Source of the DNA: DASQVO01 sp035640715
Lineage (GTDB): Bacteria > Actinomycetota > Actinomycetes > Streptosporangiales > Streptosporangiaceae
Direction: 5' to 3'
DNA: 13,724 nt
NCBI GenBank assembly: GCA_035640715.1
Contig: DASQVO010000340.1
Span: forward strand, 1-13,724
Below, piece by piece: positions 1-6,068 of the stretch. Below the pieces are notes generated by a model. The model was not told the origin of the DNA, did not search any database, and was given only the letters and a program-made list of their open reading frames with translations. Made by a program: the position numbers and the translations under genes. The first letter of the stretch is position 1. Every line of letters begins with the position of its first letter.

Positions 1-1265
1 GGCGACGCGGGGGCGGGCGCGGGCAGGCCGGCCAGCAGGTCCTCCTTGCTGCGCCGCACCCTGCCCAGCACCACCAGGCGGGTCACCGCGGCGGCCATCA
101 GCGCCAGCGACGTCAGGGTCAGCATGGCGAAGAGCACAAGCTGCCCGGCGCCCCGCGGACGCACCGGGTTCGCCGGCACTGCCGACGGGCCGCCGCCGAA
201 GTTCACCGCGGACGCCACCCCCGGCTGGGCGGCCCGCTGGGCGGACAGCCGCCCGGCGGCCGAGAGAGCGGCTGCCGCGTCGACCGTCCCGAACCCGACC
301 TGCTTGTCATAACCGGCCGCGGGCCGGTATCGGGTGGTAGAGGTGAGTGCCCTGGCCACGAGATCCGGCGCGAGCCCCGGGTACCTCGACTTGATCAGCG
401 CGGCCGCCCCCGCGACGAGCGCGCATGCCGGGCTCGTCCCGCTCACCAGCCAGTACTGGCCGTCCCGGCCTTGCGCCGGGATGTTGACGCCGGGGGCCGC
501 GACCTGCACAGACAGGTTGTCGCTGGAGAATCCTGCCGCGTTGCCGTTAGCGTCGACGGCGGCGACGCCGATCACGCCGGGATAGTCCGCGGGGAACGAG
601 AGCGGCGCGTACCCGTGCCGGCGGGCGGACGCAGTATCGCCCGAGTTGCCGGAGGAGGCGACCACGACGACGTCATGACTGTAGGCGTACTGCAGGGCCG
701 AACGGACGGCGGCGCTTGGCACGCTGTAGCCAATCGACATGCTGATGACTTCTGCACCGTGGCCGACGGCATACCGGATGCCCGCGGCGAGTGAGGCCTG
801 GACCCGGCTTTCCCGCTCGTGTTCGTAAATGCTGTACCCGGGATCGTTCTTGTCGGGGATCACGCGGACGGAGAGGACCTTGGCCTCCGGGGCGAGGCCG
901 ATGATGCCGCTGCCGCCGCCGGTGCCGTGGCCGTGCCCTGCGATGACCGACGCCATCCAGGTTCCGTGCTGGCCCCAGTCGGGGTTGCTCGACGGGGTGC
1001 CGACGCCGGTCAGGTCGGGGCCCGGGACGACCGACCCGGCCAGATCCGGCACCTCTGACCGCACGCCGCTGTCCAGCACGGCGACGGTGACGCCCCGGCC
1101 CTGGCTCACCGTCCACGCGGCCGGGGCGTCCAGCATGTTCAGCACCCATTGCTGGCCGTCCCGGACGGCGTCCGCCGAAGCCGGGACCGTCGTCAGTGAA
1201 AGGATCCCTGCGCAGGCGGCAGCCAGGCCCGTCACCGTCGCCGCCACCGCGCGGAACCTCAGCAT
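1..1265 (-). CDS. S8 subtilisin-like serine protease, mycosin type, membrane-anchored (C-terminus cut by window edge)
   Basis: Reading the minus strand from an ATG at 1265 gives 421 codons without a stop before the window ends. Residues 1-32 look like a signal peptide (short basic start, Ala/Leu-rich core, PASA cleavage-like site). The subtilase triad is visible: Asp65 in AVLDSGV, His100 in GQHGTWMAS, Ser278 in SGTSPA, with the oxyanion Asn207 in SSGNSGD. Residues 376-400 form one hydrophobic membrane helix followed by a basic stretch (GRVRRSK), leaving a short cytoplasmic tail. Signal peptide plus subtilase plus C-terminal anchor is the layout of mycosins, the proteases of type VII secretion, so an extracytoplasmic, membrane-tethered role is inferred. 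No other ESX gene is in the window. The usual GTSxAAP motif is GTSPACA here, with no Pro after the second Ala. The start overlaps the stop of the upstream gene (ATGCTGA), which suggests translational coupling. Confidence 0.9.
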   Translation of the reverse strand, partial: MLRFRAVAATVTGLAAACAGILSLTTVPASADAVRDGQQWVLNMLDAPAAWTVSQGRGVTVAVLDSGVRSEVPDLAGSVVPGPDLTGVGTPSSNPDWGQHGTWMASVIAGHGHGTGGGSGIIGLAPEAKVLSVRVIPDKNDPGYSIYEHERESRVQASLAAGIRYAVGHGAEVISMSIGYSVPSAAVRSALQYAYSHDVVVVASSGNSGDTASARRHGYAPLSFPADYPGVIGVAAVDANGNAAGFSSDNLSVQVAAPGVNIPAQGRDGQYWLVSGTSPACALVAGAAALIKSRYPGLAPDLVARALTSTTRYRPAAGYDKQVGFGTVDAAAALSAAGRLSAQRAAQPGVASAVNFGGGPSAVPANPVRPRGAGQLVLFAMLTLTSLALMAAAVTRLVVLGRVRRSKEDLLAGLPAPAPAS

Positions 1266-2086
1266 TCAGGCGCCCCGGGGCAGTGCGGCACCGCGGGCGG
1301 CGCGGCGAGCCTCTCAGCCACCGCCTGGGCCACTCCCAGGGCCGCGCTCGTCATCTCGCTCTGGGCATACGGGTCGTCCGGTATCGGGAGCCGCGGCCGG
1401 CCGTCGGCGTATCCGGCGGTGTACATGATGACGTAGGGCCCGGCGCTGAAACTCCCGGACAGCTGCCGCTGCCCGGCACCGAACCGGCTGGTCACGGTGC
1501 CGGGCAGCGCCACCGCGCGGACGCCCGGGCGCGGCTGCGTGTTCCCGCCAGCCTTGGCGAGCGCCGCCTGAGCGGCGGATGACTGGGCCGCGCTGCCCAG
1601 GACGGCCACGCCGACCGTCATGACGTAGGTGGCGGACTCGTCGGTGTACGTGGCTCTCAGCAGCGCCTCGCAGCGGTGCCGGTCAAGAGCGTGCGCGGCG
1701 GCGGGATCCATGCCGGCGGCGCATGCCGCCGGCGGGGCGATCCCCACACGTGGGGCTTCCAGGTTCACGCCGGTGGTGTCATCCAGGGCCGAGGCGGGGA
1801 TCTGGTAGCGGACCGAGGCTGGGAAAATGTCCCCGGCGGACAGTGTCCGCCACCGGGCGCCGACTTCCCACGCCATGATCTGGTGCTGCTGGGCTGCGCT
1901 GAACTGCCGCGGCAGCATCTGGATGGCCAGCCCGGCGAGCGAGACGACCAGGCCGATGCCGCCGAAGATCGCGGCGATGAGAGCGGCGGTCGTCCTGGTG
2001 CCGCGCGCGCGGTGCCGGGATGGCCGCTTCGCGCCGAGGTGACGTGAAGGACCCGGTCCGCCGCTCCGCGCATCGGGCTCAGTCAC
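1259..2086 (-). CDS. Single-pass membrane protein of unknown function, paired with the S8 protease
   Basis: I do not recognise a family. From the GTG at 2086 the protein has 275 residues: a basic, Pro/Arg/Ser-rich N-terminus of about 32 residues, one membrane helix at about 33-57 (AALIAAIFGGIGLVVSLAGL), then an extracytoplasmic domain of about 215 residues. That domain contains four Cys (two mid-domain, two near the end in PHCPGAPEC) that could form disulfides. Type II orientation follows from the Arg-rich N-side. The frame remains open upstream to a TTG at 2113 and there is another GTG at 2089. No strong SD separates these; 2086 was chosen because it gives a simple MTEPD start. The gene ends inside the start of the protease gene (ATGCTGA), so the two are probably co-expressed. 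A partner, substrate or regulator of the protease is possible but only inferred from context. Confidence 0.7.
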   Translation of the reverse strand: MTEPDARSGGPGPSRHLGAKRPSRHRARGTRTTAALIAAIFGGIGLVVSLAGLAIQMLPRQFSAAQQHQIMAWEVGARWRTLSAGDIFPASVRYQIPASALDDTTGVNLEAPRVGIAPPAACAAGMDPAAAHALDRHRCEALLRATYTDESATYVMTVGVAVLGSAAQSSAAQAALAKAGGNTQPRPGVRAVALPGTVTSRFGAGQRQLSGSFSAGPYVIMYTAGYADGRPRLPIPDDPYAQSEMTSAALGVAQAVAERLAAPPAVPHCPGAPEC

Positions 2087-2197
2087 CACAAGGGAATGGT
2101 ACGGCCTGGCCAAGGCGGGCCGGCGCCTGTTTCATGCCGATCCGGCCTCAATAGCCTGGTACGGGGTCAGGCGGCCTCGCCGATCTGGCCCAGCAGT

Positions 2198-2229
2198 TCC
2201 GAAGGTCATTGGCTCCGAAGGTCATTGGC
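2198..2229. repeat. Perfect 16-bp tandem duplication (unit TCCGAAGGTCATTGGC)
   Basis: Two exact adjacent copies at 2198-2213 and 2214-2229 lie in the 211-bp gap between the moeZ stop and the membrane-protein gene. A second, unrelated 16-bp tandem pair begins 10 bp further on. The function is unknown. Confidence 0.9.
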
Positions 2230-2239
2230 CGTGTGCCTT

Positions 2240-2271
2240 TTCAATGCTGGTCACGTTCAATGCTGGTCACG
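2240..2271. repeat. Perfect 16-bp tandem duplication (unit TTCAATGCTGGTCACG)
   Basis: Two exact adjacent copies at 2240-2255 and 2256-2271. The unit differs from that of the neighbouring 2198-2229 pair but has the same length. Both units contain the short string GGTCA. The pair lies downstream of the moeZ terminator-like hairpin and upstream of the membrane-protein gene. It could be a regulatory site or a replication/repair scar. Confidence 0.9.
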
Positions 2272-2280
2272 CCGCGGGCG

Positions 2281-2314
2281 CCGGTGGCCGCCGGAATGAC
2301 CCGTCGGCCACCGG
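2281..2314 (-). terminator. Hairpin after moeZ, probable intrinsic terminator
   Basis: CCGGTGGCC (2281-2289) and GGCCACCGG (2306-2314) are exact inverted copies, with one further G-C pair inside and a loop of 14 nt. The stem begins 11 nt past the moeZ stop in the direction of transcription. There is no T-run, which is usual for actinobacterial terminators. Confidence 0.6.
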
Positions 2315-2324
2315 AACGGCCCCG

Positions 2325-3503
2325 TCAGTAGGTGGGGAGCGACGGATCGATCTGGTTGATCCAGGCGAGCACGCCGCCGCCGACGTGCACCGCGTCGGAG
2401 AAACCGGCGTTCTTCACGATCGCGAGGGCCTCGGCACTGCGCTGGCCGCTCTTGCAGTGCAGCACGATCCGCTTGTCCTGCGGCAGCCGTTCCAGGGCCG
2501 CACCGGAGATGAACTCCCCCTTGGGAATGAGCGTGGCACCGGGGATGGACACGATCTCGTACTCGTTCGGCTCCCGGACGTCCACGACGAAGATGTTCTC
2601 GCCGGCGTCCATCATGGCCTTCAGGTCGCGCGCGGTGATCGTCGAGCCTGTGGCCGCCTCCTGGGCTTCCTCGGAGACCGCGCCGCAGAACGCCTCGTAG
2701 TCGATCAGCTCGGTGACCGTGGGGTTCTTGCCGCAGACCGGGCACTCCGGGTCCTTCTTCACCTGGACCGACCGGTAACTCATCTCCAGCGCGTCGTAGA
2801 CCATCAGCCGCCCGACGAGCGGCTCGCCGATCCCGGTGATGACCTTGATGGCCTCGTTGACCTGGATGGACCCGATCGACGCGCAGAGCACGCCGAGGAC
2901 ACCGCCCTCGGCGCAGGATGGCACCATCCCGGGCGGCGGCGGCTCCGGGTACAGGCACCGGTAGCAGGGGCCGTATTCGGCCCAGAAGACACTCGCCTGG
3001 CCATCGAAACGGTAGATCGAGCCCCACACATACGGCTTGCCGAGCAGCACGCACGCGTCGTTGACCAGGTATCGGGTGGCGAAGTTATCCGTCCCGTCCA
3101 CGATCAGGTCATACGGCGCGAAGATCCGCATCGCGTTGTCGGAGTCGAGCCGCTCTTCGTGCAGCACGACGTCGACATACGGGTTGATCCCGCGGATGCT
3201 CATCCGGGCGGATTCCGCCTTGGGGTGGCCGATGTCAGACACCCCGTGGATGATCTGGCGCTGCAGGTTGGACTCGTCCACCACGTCGAAGTCAACGATG
3301 CCGAGCGTCCCGACCCCTGCGGCGGCCAGGTAGAGCAGGGCAGGCGAGCCGAGACCGCCGGCGCCGACCACCAGCACCTTGGCGTTCTTCAGCCGCTTCT
3401 GCCCGGTCATCCCGACGTCGGGGATGATGAGATGGCGCGAGTAGCGTTTCACCTCGTCCACGGTGAGCTCGTCGGCCGGCGAGACCAGGGGTGGCAGCGA
3501 CAC
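2325..3503 (-). CDS. moeZ: MoeZ: sulfur-carrier adenylyltransferase/sulfurtransferase (MoeB-rhodanese fusion)
   Basis: The cytoplasmic enzyme adenylates the C-terminus of small sulfur-carrier proteins (MoaD, CysO, ThiS-like in actinomycetes) and then loads sulfur through its rhodanese domain. It feeds molybdopterin, cysteine or thio-metabolite synthesis. The 392 residues match the length I recall for the mycobacterial homologue. Seen in sequence: a MoeB/ThiF-type E1 domain at about 15-265 with the nucleotide loop VVGAGGLGS (45-53), the substrate region DFDVVDESNLQRQ (71-83), two zinc CxxC pairs (Cys180/183, Cys254/257) and the E1 cysteine in SCAEGG (Cys197). A rhodanese domain at about 287-388 carries the active-site loop HCKSGQRS (Cys350). 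The GTG start is preceded by GGAG with 8 nt spacing. A hairpin lies between it and the upstream hydrolase gene and another lies after its stop, so it is probably transcribed alone. Confidence 0.96.
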   Translation of the reverse strand: MSLPPLVSPADELTVDEVKRYSRHLIIPDVGMTGQKRLKNAKVLVVGAGGLGSPALLYLAAAGVGTLGIVDFDVVDESNLQRQIIHGVSDIGHPKAESARMSIRGINPYVDVVLHEERLDSDNAMRIFAPYDLIVDGTDNFATRYLVNDACVLLGKPYVWGSIYRFDGQASVFWAEYGPCYRCLYPEPPPPGMVPSCAEGGVLGVLCASIGSIQVNEAIKVITGIGEPLVGRLMVYDALEMSYRSVQVKKDPECPVCGKNPTVTELIDYEAFCGAVSEEAQEAATGSTITARDLKAMMDAGENIFVVDVREPNEYEIVSIPGATLIPKGEFISGAALERLPQDKRIVLHCKSGQRSAEALAIVKNAGFSDAVHVGGGVLAWINQIDPSLPTY

Positions 3504-3602
3504 AGTGCTCTCCAGATGAATGGGCTCTTGTAACGGCTCCGGGCGGCCGCTGGCGCGCCCGCCTTACGCACAACCTGGTGTGGCAGCGGCTCATTCCCGT
3601 CC

Positions 3603-3619
3603 CCGGCCGCCGCGGCCGG
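3603..3619 (-). terminator. GC-rich hairpin after the hydrolase gene
   Basis: CCGGCCG (3603-3609) and CGGCCGG (3613-3619) form a 7-bp all-GC stem with a 3-nt loop, about 36 nt past the hydrolase stop on the minus strand and well before the moeZ start. There is no T-run. In such GC-rich DNA a short stem can arise by chance. Confidence 0.4.
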
Positions 3620-3654
3620 CTCGCGGCGGCGCGCCAGCGCCGCACCCGCCCGCG

Positions 3655-4698
3655 TCAGGGGCGGCCGCTTGAGGTCACGGTGCCACGATCGCCTCGTTCG
3701 GCATATTGATGATCTGCCACGCCGTCCCAGTGACCGTCAGAGGCGCAGGCCGGCGAGGTGATCATCCGCCTGAACTCAGCCGCCACGGCCGCCGGGCGCT
3801 CCATCTGGGCGACGTGGCCGGTGCGGGGCAGCACCACGACCCGGCCGCCGCGGAACACGCGCGCCGCCCGGCCGGCCATCCTGGGATCCACGAGCCGGTC
3901 ATGGCTGCCGTAGATGACCAGCGAGGGAGCAGTGACGCTGGCGGCGTCGCGCCACAGCGAGCCGGATCCGCGGCGCAGGTACTCGGCCACGATGGATCGT
4001 GCGCAGCGAAGCAGCACCGCATCACCGTAAGCGAGCTTGTCCCTGCGCTCGACCTCGGCGATCTCCTCGGCCAGGCGGTCCGGGTGCACACACGTGCGGT
4101 CAAAGTAAACCGTCGCGATCGCGAGCTCGACCCGGGTCTTCGCCGACAGGGTCTGGGCGCGGCGCAGCAGCCAGCCGCCGAAACCGGGGACGCACAGGGC
4201 GGGGATGCGGGCACTGGCTGGGCGCGGCCACAGGTCGGGCATGGCGGGCGCGATTAGGGTGAGCGTCCGGACGAGTTCGGGGCGGGTGGCGGCGACGCGG
4301 GTGCAGACGGCGCCGCCGAGGGAGTTCCCGATGAGGTGGACCGGGCCGCGGCCGCGCCGCTCGATGAAGGCGGCGACCGTGGCCGCCTGGCCGCTCACCG
4401 AGGAGCTGCGCTCTTTGGCAGGCGGTGAGAAGCCGAAGCCCGGCAGGTCGATCGCGTCGCAGTCGAAGACCGGGTCCAGCGCCAGCTCGGCCAGCGTGCC
4501 GTCCGCGGCCACCGCCCCGCTGAGCAGCTCCATCAGGTCAGTCCAGTTGGTCGACGAACCCCCGAAACCGTGCACGCAGAGCGCTAGCTCGGCGTCGCCG
4601 GCTCCGCCGCGCGCCGCTGGCGCGCTCCGCACGAATACATCGCCGTCTTCACCCAGGCTGATGAACTCGCCGGGCCACACTGGAATGGGTTTTTGCAT
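3655..4698 (-). CDS. Alpha/beta hydrolase
   Basis: A 347-residue alpha/beta-hydrolase-fold protein, probably cytoplasmic (no signal peptide). Motifs in order: oxyanion loop HGFGG (43-47), a strand/loop DAIDLPGFGFS (81-91), nucleophile elbow GNSLGG with Ser126, the acid in YGSHDRLVDP (Asp267 or Asp271), and His295 in RTGHVAQMERP. A cap insertion lies at about 150-250. The last 30 residues are low-complexity and not fold-like. The frame stays open to a GTG at 4746, but the ATG at 4698 has an excellent SD (GGGAGGCGATAC then ATG), so the shorter form is chosen. The substrate cannot be read from the sequence; esterase, lipase or C-C hydrolase are all open. It is transcribed toward moeZ but probably terminates before it. 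Confidence 0.9.
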   Translation of the reverse strand: MQKPIPVWPGEFISLGEDGDVFVRSAPAARGGAGDAELALCVHGFGGSSTNWTDLMELLSGAVAADGTLAELALDPVFDCDAIDLPGFGFSPPAKERSSSVSGQAATVAAFIERRGRGPVHLIGNSLGGAVCTRVAATRPELVRTLTLIAPAMPDLWPRPASARIPALCVPGFGGWLLRRAQTLSAKTRVELAIATVYFDRTCVHPDRLAEEIAEVERRDKLAYGDAVLLRCARSIVAEYLRRGSGSLWRDAASVTAPSLVIYGSHDRLVDPRMAGRAARVFRGGRVVVLPRTGHVAQMERPAAVAAEFRRMITSPACASDGHWDGVADHQYAERGDRGTVTSSGRP

Positions 4699-4891
4699 GT
4701 ATCGCCTCCCAGCTAGCTCCCTGGCCGATTCCACCCATGCTCGCACTCGCCGCTCCAGCGCGCTCCAGCGGCGCGAGCAGACGGCGAAACCGCCCTCTCG
4801 CTGCCCGCACGGCGGCCCAGGGCTGCCTGCAGCGGGGTGACCACGGTCACGGCAGCCACGGATACGATCAGGTGAACAGCCCGTTCATTCC

Positions 4892-4920
4892 GTTATAAGT
4901 TGGGTATCCGTTATAGGTAA
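4892..4920 (-). promoter_or_regulatory. Predicted promoter of the alpha/beta hydrolase gene
   Basis: On the minus strand, -35 TTACCT (4915-4920) and -10 TATAAC (4892-4897) are separated by exactly 17 bp in a locally AT-richer stretch. The -10 is 5/6 to consensus, the -35 is weak. Transcription would start near 4885, giving a leader of about 185 nt. The -10 sits inside TCCGTTATA, which recurs at 4907-4915 (18-bp period), and CACCCAGT occurs twice just upstream (4935-4942, 4946-4953). Confidence 0.45.
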
Positions 4921-4968
4921 GTAAACGCTACGTTCACCCAGTGCGCACCCAGTATGTGTAATAGGGTT

Positions 4969-5796
4969 TCACGCAGTCGCGTGGCGGCGGTCGGCTTGCC
5001 TGCCTCGCCTCGACTTCGCCGCCGCGACACTTGCCCGCAGCGTCTCCGCCAGGTCCGGCGGGTGCCCCGGCCCGCCACCGGCCAGTTCTTCCTGTGGCGA
5101 CGGCGGCGTCACCACGTCGCGGCCGGCCACCTTCTCACGGACGAGATTCTCTAGCTCCTCGCGGTACCTGTCGCGATACGCGGCCGGGCTGAAGTCGTCG
5201 GTCATCGTGTCGATCAGCGACGTCGCCATCTTCAGCTCCTGCGAGCGGACCTCGACGTCCTCCTCGAGGAAGCCGAACTCCGGCTTCCGGACCTCGTCGG
5301 GCCACAGCAAGGTCTGCAGGACGATGACGCCGTCCCTGACCCGCATGCTGGCCAGGGACTCCCGCTGCCGCAGCGTGACCTTGACCACCGCCACCTTGCC
5401 GGTACGCTCCAGCGCCTCACGGAAGAGCACGTAGGCTCTGGTACCCGACGCCTCGGGCTCCAGGTAGTAGCTCTTCGCCGCGAAGATCGGGTCGATCTCG
5501 CTGCCGGGCGTGAAGTGCAGGACCTCGATGCGGTGCCCGCTTTCCACCGGCAGGCTGGCCAGGTCCTCGTCGGTCAGCACCACCACGTCGCCGCTGGGGA
5601 GCTCGTAGCCCTTGGCGACGTCGGAGTACGGGACTTCCTCACCGCAGGCGGTACACACCCGGCGGAACGTGATCTTGCCGCCGTCGCTGCGATGGACCTG
5701 GCGGAACGCCACGTCACGCTGCTCTGTCGCCGCGTAGAGCTTGATAGGGATGCTGATTAGACCGAACGAGATCACGCCGGCCCACATACTGCGCAT
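4969..5796 (-). CDS. ku: Ku, DNA double-strand-break end-binding protein (NHEJ)
   Basis: Bacterial Ku forms a homodimeric ring that threads onto broken DNA ends and recruits LigD for non-homologous end joining. The protein has 275 residues and opens with the family signature MRSMWAGVISFGLISIPIKLY. The Ku core beta-barrel spans about 8-185, including CTACGEEV, LPSGDVVVLTDEDL, the FAAKSYYLEP stretch, and the bridge region with LASMRVRDGVIVLQTLLWPDEVR. A C-terminal helical arm (SLIDTMTDDFSPAAYRDRYREELENLV) is followed by a short basic tail of the kind that helps threading and LigD stimulation. The ATG at 5796 fits the family start and lies 9 nt after GAGGAA; a GTG two codons upstream is less well spaced. 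No ligD is in the window. It is divergent from the flavoprotein gene across a repeat-rich control region. Confidence 0.97.
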   Translation of the reverse strand: MRSMWAGVISFGLISIPIKLYAATEQRDVAFRQVHRSDGGKITFRRVCTACGEEVPYSDVAKGYELPSGDVVVLTDEDLASLPVESGHRIEVLHFTPGSEIDPIFAAKSYYLEPEASGTRAYVLFREALERTGKVAVVKVTLRQRESLASMRVRDGVIVLQTLLWPDEVRKPEFGFLEEDVEVRSQELKMATSLIDTMTDDFSPAAYRDRYREELENLVREKVAGRDVVTPPSPQEELAGGGPGHPPDLAETLRASVAAAKSRRGRQADRRHATA

Positions 5797-5834
5797 GGCC
5801 ACTTCTTCCTCTCAGAGAGAAGAGATGAAGCTGA

Positions 5835-5874
5835 TACGTCCACTCCGATACACGTAGTGAAAAGACTACGTCCA
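5835..5874. promoter_or_regulatory. Operator-like cluster between ku and the flavoprotein gene
   Basis: ACGTAGT (5852-5858) and ACTACGT (5865-5871) make a symmetric element with a 6-bp spacer. It is flanked by exact copies of TACGTCCA at 5835-5842 and 5867-5874, which are 32 bp apart, about three helical turns. TACGT cores thus occur in plus, minus and plus orientation. The cluster lies 39-78 bp upstream of the ku ATG, which is promoter distance. A further AGTGAAA pair occurs at 5856-5862 and 5874-5880. Binding by a regulator is inferred; none is identified. Confidence 0.5.
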
Positions 5875-5879
5875 GTGAA

Positions 5880-6068
5880 AGACCTGGTCAGACGGGTAGC
5901 ACCCGCGCGCGGCGGGCAGTAGCACTAAGGGGCGACAGCACGTGCGCCGCTCGCCGCGGCGGCCGATCCCCGGGCTTCCGGGCGAACGAGGGGTGCTGCC
6001 TGAGATGATGGGACAGACCTGTACAACCTGGGCGCCGCCCCGGGCGAGGGGGATGGGAAGGTGAGCAT
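5880..6068. other. Rest of the ku/flavoprotein intergenic region
   Basis: About 190 bp of GC-rich DNA ahead of the flavoprotein gene. I see no convincing ORF. The only promoter-like string is TACAAC at 6022-6027, with no acceptable -35 at the right distance. The flavoprotein SD (GGAAGGTGA) lies at its right end. Confidence 0.4.

Noticed and set aside
46..1428. Several plus-strand and alternative-frame open frames over the protease gene
   Set aside because: They are antisense or off-frame to a clear subtilase with a full catalytic triad; their products are low-complexity Ala/Arg/Pro without motifs.
2198..2271. CRISPR or integration-site interpretation of the paired 16-bp repeats
   Set aside because: The copies are directly adjacent without spacers, the two units differ, and there is no cas gene, integrase or tRNA nearby. 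The Cas4-like nuclease at 12649-13515 has the start of a stand-alone actinobacterial RecB-like protein.
2244..3533. 429-codon open frame on the plus strand opposite moeZ
   Set aside because: It mirrors the MoeZ gene; in GC-rich DNA the antisense frame of a real gene is often open. The Asp/His/Val-rich product has no fold signature, while MoeZ has all motifs.
4699..4746. N-terminal extension of the first alpha/beta hydrolase to GTG 4746
   Set aside because: The internal ATG 4698 has a strong SD and the extension adds no conserved element.
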